Part shown: positions 19,996 through 28,150 of the stretch, one piece after another | How positions within the stretch are numbered: the first letter of the stretch is position 1 | How the letters are laid out: each line of letters starts with the position of its first letter | Assembly (NCBI GenBank): GCA_029834535.1 | Contig: JAQMWT010000160.1 | Span: forward strand, 1-36,663 | Reading direction: 5' to 3' | DNA: 36,663 nucleotides | From: Chrysophaeum taylorii | Lineage: Eukaryota; Sar; Pelagophyceae; Pelagomonadales; Pelagomonadaceae | Made by a program: the position numbers and the translations under genes | Notes under the pieces: generated by a model | What the model saw: the letters and a program-made list of their open reading frames with translations, nothing else | Databases searched by the model: none | Told to the model about the DNA's origin: nothing

Positions 19996-20217
19996 CATCT
20001 GCTGGCTATCCGCATCCGCTTGGTGTCCGCATCCGCAGGGTGTCCGCATCCGCAGGGTGTCCGCGTCCGCAGGGTGTCCGCATCCGCAGGGTGTCCGCAT
20101 CCGCAGGGTGTCCGCATCCGCAGGTTACACCCGTATCCGCAGGATGTCCGCATCCGCGGGGTGTCCGCATCCGCGGGGTGTCCGCGTCCGCAGGGTGTCC
20201 GCATCCGCATCCGTGAG
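19996..20217. repeat. 17-bp minisatellite at the hAT 5' end
   Basis: About a dozen copies of GTGTCCGCATCCGCAGG, slightly varied, end directly at the terminal inverted repeat. Both arrays run in the same direction on the plus strand, so they are direct rather than mirror-image relative to the element ends. Confidence 0.88.
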
Positions 20218-20225
20218 CTACTTTA

Positions 20226-20233
20226 GGGCGCGC
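20226..20233. repeat. 8-bp target-site duplication of the hAT element (copy 2)
   Basis: GGGCGCGC, identical to 16005-16012. It lies in the methyltransferase coding sequence. Confidence 0.92.
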
Positions 20234-21234
20234 ATAATAGGGTCAATTTCGCAGGTGACCACGACAGTAATCCGTTTGTCGAAGCGTTTGCGAAAAGAGT
20301 CAAAGCCTTCTTGGTGGAGTCCACCTGCAGTAATGGCTGTGTTTAGCGGAGGGGATTGTGCTTGCGCAGCTTGCGCAGAGAGGTCCGCTGAGCCAGTTAA
20401 TGCATATTGGACGACAGTACGCGGGAGGCTGATGAGTTCTGACAGAAATATTGAATGCTGCTGTAACTTAGCGAAATCTAACGTGTGGGATTGCGAGCGT
20501 GTCTTTGCGACATTCTGCGTGATGTGTGCGAGCTCATCCTTGAGTGACATTTGCGTTCCGGCGTGAAAACAAAGCACAGCGCGGAATGTTTGCTTTGGAT
20601 GGGATGGCAGGGACAATAGACCATTAGTTTGGCGATTGGCGAGAACTACTGCGGTTTTGCCTAGAAGCGTCTTATAATCGTGGGGATCTGCGGTTGACGT
20701 GTTCATAAGCTCGTAAAAGTATGGTTCGTGTGGCAGTGGCGGGTCGGTCGCTTGGACGTTCAGAGCTTTGAGCTGAGATGTCGCTATAACCTGTAGACCT
20801 TTTCTGAATTGCGGGACGACCAGAAAGACGAGATATAAAACGCAACCTGTGGAGTCTTTGATATCCTTTGAGGAGAGACCTGTGGCTTGCAAATACAACG
20901 GTTTGACACCGATGAAATGGCTGGTTAAGGTGCCTCTCCCCATGCGAATGGTGTGTTCGGGAATCCATCGTATGGATTCGGGAACAAAGTGTTGGATTGT
21001 GCGAGTGAAGCAAAATGATGCGCCACCGTCAATTAAAGAAGTTTCAGTGCCGGGACCATCGCATCCGTGCAGCGAGTTAGTCTTCGTGGGTGTCTTTCCT
21101 GGAGTGTAAGTGGCACAAAGAAAATCTGCGACTCTGGGTGAAATGGTTGATGATGTCAGAAAATTCTTCATCGTGAGGCTTGGTGCCTGATTGAGCAAGA
21201 TGTGGTTGGCGGCACAGGCGTCGTCGGCAACCAT
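20226..21234 (-). pseudogene. Retroelement protease plus C5-methyltransferase N-terminus, interrupted by hAT
   Basis: ATG at 21234-21232 overlaps the gag stop (TGATG). An aspartic protease follows: LIDGGASFCF (about 21005-21035) has the D-[STG]-G-A active-site loop of retropepsins, followed by IRMGRGTLTSHFIGVKPLYL. About 150 codons later the methyltransferase begins, with AITAGGLHQEGFDSF (motif I region, glycines not canonical) and ITVVVTCEIDPIMRA (motif II-like E-x-D). The frame runs to 20226, where the hAT target duplication starts. The rest of the domain is at 14508-16004. Protease and methyltransferase are thus in one polyprotein frame, without an intervening integrase. The 5' part is open and looks young. 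Confidence 0.85.
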
Positions 21235-22815
21235 CAGCAAAAAAGCTGACTCTGTTGTAGAGCACGCATGTAGTCGCTGTGACGTTGTGCGTAGTCTTCG
21301 GCGGAGTCATCTTCATCATTGATTTCGGGGATGGTGTCGTCGTAGAGGCCTAGCTGTCCGTGGTCGTCATAGAAACCGAGGTGGCCTTGGTCATCTTTTT
21401 CGTCGGCTTCGCCCTCATCAGGTGGATCTTCCTGAGGATCGGACGATAGCACCTGAAGGAACTCGGCGGCATCGCAATCGGCTTCGGAGAGAAGTATCTC
21501 ATCGGAGATAGTGGTGATGAGATTGATCAGCTTGTTCATGCGCTCGGAGTTGGACGTGTGTTGGCGACCGGTTTGACTAAGATTCCGCATGGTTTGGAGC
21601 TTGCGACGAACTTCACGAAGGGGGACCTTGAATCGTTGGTCAGGAGTAGATGGCTTTGGTGGATGCGGTTGGGTGGGGAAGGTGACCTTGCGAAGGTGCG
21701 GGTGCTCGCGTTTGTCTGGGGTGGCAGGAGAAGCACAGGGGTTTTGTTTGTTCTTTGTTGGGGTGACAGGGGGGGCCTTGGGCTTAGGGCTGTCATTGAT
21801 GTCATAGTACGACGGGGAGCGAGGATTTGGAGGCTTTTTGGGTGGGGGCTTCTTGGGGTGGCGTGTGAGCTGCTTCTTTCGATAGGCGTGAAGATGTTGG
21901 ATGAGATCAGTGTCTTCGTCTGGGTCGAGGTGGGCTTCCATGAGAAACATGGCAACTGGGTCGTGGGTGTTGGGGAATGCTTCATCAGGATCTGGTGGAA
22001 TTTCATCTTCAGAGGGAGAGGTGTCATCATCGTCTTCGGTGAGGTGGAGGCCATGACGGCGGGAGTTAAAACGTGGATTGTCTTTTTCGTTGGTCGGCAG
22101 ATGACCAAACTCAGTGACGAATCGCAACGGCTCGAAGTTCAGGGTGGGATGAGGCTCAAGGTGAGCCCAAAAGATGCGTTCGAAAGTGGAGATAACCGTG
22201 ATGCGGGCGATCAACTTGGGCAAATGGTTTATTGCTTCCTTGTCTTCGTCGAGTAACAGCGAGTCGTCTGGAGTAAGCAGACAGTTGGCAAGACACACGA
22301 AGCCCTTGATATGCTTTGGGGCGCGGGAGTCAAGCAAGCTTGGGCGGTACTTGAATCGAAGTATCTGGTGGATTTCCTTGAGAATCTTGTCATCGGGAAG
22401 TTGGAGAGAGGCATCGTTTGTGATTTGGCGAAGTTGTTGCTGAGCGGGTCGCATATAATCGACATAATGCGCTGGCTCGTGGATCTCCGGGTTGAACAGC
22501 GTGTCCAGGAAGGCATTATAAACATAATGCACGTGGTGGATGTGGTTCTGGCCCGTGTGCTTGTCAAGTCCTTGGCGGACTTGGAGCACGAATTCGAGTC
22601 CTATCGGATGAGAGGATCCGAGTGCATCGATTTCGTCGTATGCTTGGTGCGTGACGGAGTCGCTACCGGCATGCAGGAAACGGCGAAAGAGGGGGTGCAC
22701 GGTCTCGCGGAGGTACACGATGAAGTCGGCTTCTTTTCCTTGGAGGTGAGGTTGTGTGATCGGATACAACTTTCCTTTTGTCGTATAGGTCGTGTCCTTG
22801 TCCTGGTCTTTAAGT
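21234..22815 (-). CDS. Gag-like protein of the minus-strand methyltransferase retroelement
   Basis: The frame is open from a TAA near 22815 to TGA 21236-21234, about 520 codons. There is no ATG near the 5' end, so the start is uncertain, and a spliced or non-AUG start is possible. The N-terminal 230 residues are helical with no known motif (QPHLQGKEADFIVYLRETVH, IHHVHYVYNAFLDTLF). Then come an acidic stretch (TEDDDDTSPSEDEIPPDPDE), a Lys/Pro-rich basic stretch (RHPKKPPPKKPPNPRSPS) and a second acidic tail (EDPPDEGEADEKDDQ). Position upstream of the protease and this composition suggest gag, the structural protein that packages element RNA. I see no CCHC knuckle. The stop overlaps the next gene's ATG as TGATG. 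Confidence 0.65.
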
Positions 22816-22891
22816 TATTGGAGCTTAGGCTCGTAGACGTTTCCCAGGAAATGTTTGCCGAACTTTCGGTAGACGCCCTTGTAGTAGACGT

Positions 22892-23110
22892 GGAGAGATT
22901 TGACCCTCTCCGGGTACTTGGTAGAGACTGCGTGCAGTCTTAGGCGTGTACAGACCATTCCGCTTGTCACCTACTACACAAGGTAGGGATTTAGGCCCTA
23001 ACTCCTTAAGGACATTAAGTCCCATAGAAGCGTTCACACGGACAACGAGGAACGAAGCCTCTGTTAATTAAACAGAAAACACCGTACCTGACGGTACGCA
23101 CCTGGAGACC
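22892..23110. other. Terminal hairpin array, copy 2
   Basis: GGAGAG/CTCTCC (22892-22911), AGACTGC-GT-GCAGTCT (22925-22940), CCTAC...GTAGG, TTAGGCCCTAA, GGACATTAAGTCC and CGTACC-TGAC-GGTACG (23083-23098). Stems remain paired although bases differ from copy 1 at several places. Confidence 0.7.
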
Positions 23111-23424
23111 TACTCATTGTTGGAAGAAAGCTTCAGACTGTATTATTCATAGTCATGAATAAGTAATTGCGGAAGGGTAAGGAAGGAAAGAGGGAAAGCC
23201 GTATTACGGAGAGAAAACCCTCTTGTGGAGATAGGTGTGAAAGGAGTGAGAAGTTCCAGTGTCGTACACACAATAGTGTAGCTCTCTGGACCCCCTCAAC
23301 GTGTGAAAGAATGGTGTGTGCATTTCAGACGTTCTTGAGGGCGGAACTTGGGTAATGTACATAGGAGCAGCGAACAGGTGAACAAACAACAACAAGACAT
23401 GGGAAGTTAACATGACAGATTAAT

Positions 23425-24525
23425 TTAAGAGGTCGGGCGTGTCGTGATATTGCGTAAAGAAGCGGTATCCACAACATCAGATGTGTGGTCCAATTCATCC
23501 TCGCTATTATCTTCCAGTTCCTTTAACTCTGGAGAGGAAGAATCATGATCTTCGGAGGATTGGTCGTTAACAGTATTGTTCGTAGTCATAGCATCACTTA
23601 AGGTGACCAGGGGTGCCATAACAGACGAGAGGAAGGACATAGCTGCATCCGGTGTTAAAGTATGCAGGTCCAATGCCGGGATAACATGATCCTGCGCATC
23701 AGACATAGCTGCATGTAAGTTATGAGCTGCATCGTCGATTAGAGCTTGCTGTGACTCATCATATGTATTTGGAGGAAACTGTCCAATAGACGAAATAAGC
23801 GATCGTGAAATTATGTGGACAAAGACAGCTAAGGTTGGTATTACGTTATCTTGATGCATCTGGAGGCTTGATAGTATGTTATCCAAGAGCGCGACGTGCT
23901 TAATATTCTCGGTTACTTGAGTGTGTAAGTTGTCGTAAGCTTCTTGTACCTGGGTCAAGTTCTTTAGCGCAACCGATAGCTGTCGATCTTGTTCCATCAA
24001 TTGGTGTTCACTGTTAGTGAGACGTGAGGATAAAGATTGAATCTCTTCTTTTAACTGGCGTAAAGAGTCAACCACATTGTCATTAGATATGTCTGGCGTG
24101 GACTCAGCGGGTGGAGTTTCGACTGGTGCTGGTGTTACACCTTCAGATAATGTATTATCTGAAAAGGCATCAATCATGGCAGAGGGATAGCCAACCTGGA
24201 CTAGCACGTTTTTAAAAGACGATTGGTGCTCAGGTGAAAGTTGACGAGAGTAATGAAGCATTGGCGGTACCGTCTCGGAAGAAGTCGCGTTAAGTTGATG
24301 AGAGATATCCTTAACGAAGCGTTCAATGAGCACATTAAGTAGCTCATCAGGATTGGTCACTACACATATTTTATCCTCAACTGACTGTAGTAATGACCAA
24401 GCCGCTACAAGAATCTCAATATTGACATTCGAGATATAAGGCAGCTGTAACAAGAGAGGAGCATTGTCGTCAGGGTTAACGATGATTTTAGAAGTATCAA
24501 CGTTATGACTCGCAATACAATGCAT
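23425..24525 (-). CDS. Coiled-coil protein of unknown function from a mobile element
   Basis: A 366-residue intact frame, with ATG at 24525-24523 and TAA at 23427-23425. I do not recognise a domain. Residues 1-125 are helical and non-polar/polar mixed (LLQLPYISNVNIEILVAAWS). Residues 130-150 are Pro/Thr-rich. Residues 150-215 form a likely coiled coil (VDSLRQLKEEIQSLSSRLT, QVQEAYDNLHTQV). About 220-300 is a hydrophobic helical segment (LAVFVHIISRSLISSIGQF), and the tail is acidic (KELEDNSEDELD). The frame is open upstream of the ATG for about 34 codons with a basic stretch (RRRVRKRSRSQR) until a TAG, so the true start could lie further 5' or be joined by splicing. A weakly similar damaged frame follows RNase H in the copia-like element (36015-36520). 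This suggests an extra 3' ORF of that retroelement superfamily. Confidence 0.7.
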   Translation of the reverse strand: MHCIASHNVDTSKIIVNPDDNAPLLLQLPYISNVNIEILVAAWSLLQSVEDKICVVTNPDELLNVLIERFVKDISHQLNATSSETVPPMLHYSRQLSPEHQSSFKNVLVQVGYPSAMIDAFSDNTLSEGVTPAPVETPPAESTPDISNDNVVDSLRQLKEEIQSLSSRLTNSEHQLMEQDRQLSVALKNLTQVQEAYDNLHTQVTENIKHVALLDNILSSLQMHQDNVIPTLAVFVHIISRSLISSIGQFPPNTYDESQQALIDDAAHNLHAAMSDAQDHVIPALDLHTLTPDAAMSFLSSVMAPLVTLSDAMTTNNTVNDQSSEDHDSSSPELKELEDNSEDELDHTSDVVDTASLRNITTRPTS

Positions 24526-24640
24526 GAGCGCCTCTTTGAGCAGCTTGTGCAGAGAAATCTGCTGCCTCTCACCCTTATCCGTCCGTTGAGAACGTGATCT
24601 CTTCCTTACCCTTCTTCTTCCTTTCTACACGATCAAATAG

Positions 24641-25381
24641 TCCTCTGATTTGTGCCTACGCTCATCATCATGGTCTAGCGCGTCCCGAGGTATGTAGCAC
24701 TATACACTTTACCTTTCTCGTGTAGTTCTAGATGCCGCCTGTCGTGTTCTGAGGATATAGGGAACATACCCTTTCATTCCCCGAATTAAATACTTCCAGA
24801 CGTTCATGATGAGACGGGATGGTTTCCCAGGTGACTTACCACTGCTTGCTAATGCTCTGCAGGTTATGGGCCCAGGCGGGTCCCTGAGAAACCATGTGTT
24901 AAAACGTGCACGTAACCTATGGGTATTGGGTCGTTACCGCGCCGACTCAGCCTCGCCACGAAAACACACTTGTAAATACAACGCCATTACCATTGGGCTG
25001 TATATAATACTTTTTGCACACGTGATCGTGTAACCTTGTGTGCACCTGTTCATAGCATCGTATTGTCATGTCAATGTTGATGTGTGTGTAATTGGCTAAC
25101 CTGTACTCTTGCACACATGTTATGGAATATTTTGGGTACGTCCACTCGTACATTCCATGGCAATGCACTTAACAAGCTCCTTGAGAGCACCAAAACTAAC
25201 CAGCTGCCTGAGTGACTACGCTTAGCGACACTACTCTGGACTCACAGCTTGCACAGTCGTCAAATAGACATCTTTCCATCGAAAACGATGAGTGTACATA
25301 GACACCGATAGACAGACCCCCTTAGAATGTCTAGACAGTGTCAACTGCGTGACTGAACCCACAGGTTCCCCGTCAACTGCT
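24641..25381. promoter_or_regulatory. Divergent intergenic region with a TATA-like box, possible LTR
   Basis: No gene is visible in this 740-bp stretch between the minus-strand coiled-coil ORF and the plus-strand gag. TGTATATAATAC near 24998-25009 looks like a TATA box about 380 bp upstream of the gag ATG, as expected inside a 5' LTR. I could not identify the LTR borders, a primer-binding site or a matching 3' LTR in the window, so LTR status is inferred from position only. Confidence 0.35.
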
Positions 25382-26351
25382 ATGGCAGAACACGCAGCAC
25401 GAGCCGCACCCAAGGCGATCACAGGTGCGGATATATTGAAGCTCGAAGCTCCTGTAGTTGAGTTTCTTAACGATGGAAATCGATTTCAGCTTCAGACTCG
25501 CAAGGTATCCTTGCAAATCAAGCACATTAAGCAATTGTTACGGTCCAGTCATGCCGATGCTTTCCTCGAGTACGACTCGTACGAAGCATATACTCGGTCA
25601 TGCAAGGACTACGAGATCCTCCGGAATCAAATTCTCGATCGCGTTTTCCTGGAATGGAAGACCGATAGGGCTGCTGATCTCCGTTTAGCTGTTGATGAAT
25701 TGCCCCGAGTATCAGGAATGGCATTTCACCAACGAAGCTTTCCCCCACTTACCTGATGCAGAAGTAGCTCAGCTAGCTACTGTCTGTTACGACTATGAAG
25801 TCAAGGCATTACGTCCTGAAATCAATGCTCGTTTCTTAGAAGAGGAACGAATCTTAAATCGCGCGCACCCGAAGGCACTAGCTTTCGACACCCGTGTTCG
25901 TGCCCCTGTTACCATGTTTTCGTTAACTGCTGCTGACTGGCACACTTATCAGAACACGTATGCTACATTCTTGCATACTTACTTCAATCTTGAAAGTGTT
26001 GGAAAACCGGCACTTGCGGCCTGGCCCGCCATCAATGAGGTATACAACAAAAGTTATTTACCCAACAAGGCTCGAGCTATTATGCTCATCGCCTTTAGTC
26101 ACTACGAGTCTGTTACGACTACTGATGTGTCCTATTTGAAACAGCAATTTAACTCTGTTGTTTATAATCCTAACTGGTATGTCCATGTATTTATCGAAGC
26201 TGTCCTAGCATTTAGGCAAATCTCTTACCAACTTAACCAGGAAGAGACTGACCTTCAATTCGACTTTGGCACTCTTTGTAGAAAAATGAAGAGATACATC
26301 GGCATTATGCCGATAATACCAGCAACAACCGTTACGATCGTGGTTGGGTAG
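25382..26351 (+). pseudogene. Gag-like protein of the copia-like element
   Basis: It starts at ATG 25382 (MAEHAARAAPKAITGADIL) and runs in one frame to about 25700, then shifts by one base and continues to TAG 26349-26351 (EYQEWHFTNEAFPHL to TIVVG). The joined product would be about 320 residues, largely helical (VSLQIKHIKQLLRSSHADAF, FSLTAADWHTYQNTYATFLH). Its role as the capsid protein is inferred from position before the protease. No zinc knuckle is seen. The next frame overlaps it for about 70 bases in the -1 frame (open from about 26282). Confidence 0.6.
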
Positions 26352-26362
26352 ATTGGTGTTAT

Positions 26363-28150
26363 ATGTACGAAACCCGATCTTCATCTCGGCCTGTGCCAGA
26401 AGCTGAACGATTGTGTCACCCTACCAACCCTAGCTACATTTTAGAATACGCATTAGACCTTTACAATGTAGTATCAAATGGGTCGAACAAAAGACGCTTA
26501 GAACGCCCTGTTTCTTGGCAACCCTATGTCGAAGGTTTATCATCTCAACCAAAGCCAAAGTTACTACTTACAAACACTTTGGACTCATCAGACAAAAGTC
26601 TGACTCAAACTGCTAACACACTCGCCTTCATCACTTCGTCCCAACCTGGTACATCTTCCACGTTTAATGCTAGACGCTTGCGTAACTCTAATGATGCTCG
26701 CCAGCCTTTCTCTCGCAGCGATTTATCGTATTATCGTCCTGGTGATTCTTACGTCACCAAGAAAACTGCCGGACAGTCCCATGACCGTCCAATTTACCCC
26801 CGCACTTTTGACAGGTCCTCTCGGTCTAACATGAAATTATTAGATCGAACAAACCACACCTTAAACACCCTGCGAGAACAGTGTAGTGAACTTACGAAGC
26901 ATGTGACAGATAATGATACCACGGCTCAGCTACAACAGAATATCAACAAGTTATTTGAGACTCTATTACAATCAGCTGACATTCTGTCAACGACATCTAC
27001 TGAGGACAACAGTAGTTTACTTCGTCTAAACGAACAGCTCATGTTTGCAGAAGACATCATTTATGATGTAGACGTTCATCTATCCTCGACCGAAAAGTCG
27101 TTAAACTACGTGGAGCCACAACACCATACTGTTGTTACTGCTCCCACCCCAAAGGCAACTCCTCCTACTACAAACACACAGGGTAATCCTTCCAATACTG
27201 TGCCTAACCTCTTTACCGCTTCCGCCATCTCGGCTTTACCACCAGCATTATTGTCCTCGCTATCTTCACAGGTCCAATCTGCCCTCAACACACCATCACA
27301 AGCCGAAACCAAAAGGGATGCCGATCATACTTCGCTATCGTCATTTGATGAAAAGCACGGCATGGCTGATGAGGCTGACGAACCATCACCACCTGTTCAA
27401 CCGATCATTATTCCAACGAATCTGTTATTGCTGAAGAACTTCTTCACAGCCAGCCTCTCCACTACTTGCCCACATTCGGAAAACGCCTTCCTCACCAACT
27501 ACATGAAGGTAAACAGTGTCCCTCCACATTGCTCTTTTCTATATTTTGACTCTTGTGCTACCATCTCATTGATGTCCACTTACGATTTTGCAATACCCAA
27601 TCATATAATTCCATTGGACTCCAAATACGCGCCGATTGTTATTCAGACGGCTACAGGACAACAACGGGCATCACACATGATGTTAACACGTAACATTGTT
27701 GTTCCCCTACCAGATCATCCACAAGTTGGCTATGTTAAGATCGACTTCGCTTTATGTCTTCAGCCAGTGCATGACCGACATCTCGCTATCCTGAGCATGC
27801 TCGAGTGGAACCAGACGAACCTGACCACTGTGTTCAATGATCGAGCTGAGCCAAAGCTCAGCGCTGTCACGAGCCGCATAGACAAAGATGTACGTATACC
27901 CATACACTATGTAGCAGCTAATTTACCTGCTCTCCCTTGTCTCACTTACAACATCGCGCGCGACAAGCGGCTCGAACTTCGTTCTCTCGCATTTCCCCTC
28001 AAGCGATACCATGAAAACAGGGATCTACTGGCATACTACAACTACCTACTCCAAAGAGTTTTACCAGATCGCCCGTGGATTCGCCCTTTGGTTCTCAATC
28101 TTCGGAAACAGAACAAATTTGTTCAGCAAAATACGCAGCCATTAACTTGA
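26363..28150 (+). CDS. Gag/protease region of the copia-like polyprotein
   Basis: 595 codons from ATG 26363 to an in-frame TGA at 28148-28150; the frame is also open upstream to about 26282. Residues 1-330 are low-complexity, Ser/Thr/Asn/Pro-rich, with a possible helical segment (TLNTLREQCSELTKHVTDND). The protease is in the C-terminal third: CSFLYFDSCATISLM (about 27530-27575) resembles the D-S-G-A loop of copia proteases, but with Cys in place of Gly. IVIQTATGQQRASHMML fits the second protease strand, and HLAILSMLEWNQTNL fits the I-L-G-x-D/L end. If DSCA is real, the protease is catalytically doubtful. Beyond the TGA, the same frame continues straight into the methyltransferase. Confidence 0.75.
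   Translation: MYETRSSSRPVPEAERLCHPTNPSYILEYALDLYNVVSNGSNKRRLERPVSWQPYVEGLSSQPKPKLLLTNTLDSSDKSLTQTANTLAFITSSQPGTSSTFNARRLRNSNDARQPFSRSDLSYYRPGDSYVTKKTAGQSHDRPIYPRTFDRSSRSNMKLLDRTNHTLNTLREQCSELTKHVTDNDTTAQLQQNINKLFETLLQSADILSTTSTEDNSSLLRLNEQLMFAEDIIYDVDVHLSSTEKSLNYVEPQHHTVVTAPTPKATPPTTNTQGNPSNTVPNLFTASAISALPPALLSSLSSQVQSALNTPSQAETKRDADHTSLSSFDEKHGMADEADEPSPPVQPIIIPTNLLLLKNFFTASLSTTCPHSENAFLTNYMKVNSVPPHCSFLYFDSCATISLMSTYDFAIPNHIIPLDSKYAPIVIQTATGQQRASHMMLTRNIVVPLPDHPQVGYVKIDFALCLQPVHDRHLAILSMLEWNQTNLTTVFNDRAEPKLSAVTSRIDKDVRIPIHYVAANLPALPCLTYNIARDKRLELRSLAFPLKRYHENRDLLAYYNYLLQRVLPDRPWIRPLVLNLRKQNKFVQQNTQPLT

Larger units (their letters stand above)
16013..20225 (-). mobile_element. Complete hAT transposon (4.2 kb)
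   Basis: The termini are TAAAGATGCTCACGGA (16013-16028) and, reversed, TAAAGTAGCTCACGGA (20210-20225): 16-bp terminal inverted repeats with two mismatches. The 8-bp target duplication GGGCGCGC flanks them. Inside are one transposase gene on the minus strand and 17-bp minisatellite arrays next to both termini. It is inserted in the methyltransferase coding sequence after codons for IMRA, turning the downstream sequence into LK-stop. 16226-16784 is 3' non-coding sequence of the element, and 19775-19995 is its 5' non-coding part with no other gene. The truncated twin is at 33-2264. Confidence 0.93.
22892..24640 (-). mobile_element. Coiled-coil-ORF element, copy 2
   Basis: It shares its whole left part with 10181-11421 and begins at the same hairpin terminus (GGAGAG...CTCTCC, 22892-22911). 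It contains the intact ORF 23425-24525. The other boundary is uncertain; similarity cannot be followed beyond about 24130 because copy 1 ends there. It abuts the 5' side of the gag gene at 22815. 23111-23424 is its 3' non-coding sequence without other signals. It may be the 3' end of an LTR retroelement or a separate mobile unit. Confidence 0.65.

Noticed and set aside
19996..20217. Regularly spaced repeats as a CRISPR-like array
   Set aside because: The units are tandem with no unique spacers, and the context is a eukaryotic transposon end.
21558..22256. Plus-strand frames opposite the gag gene
   Set aside because: Shadow of the longer minus-strand gag frame. No domain is visible.
22892..25380. 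Interpretation of the hairpin-bearing 0.5-kb segment as a typical LTR
   Set aside because: I could not find TG...CA ends, a second copy flanking an element or a primer-binding site. The boundary is real but its nature is open.
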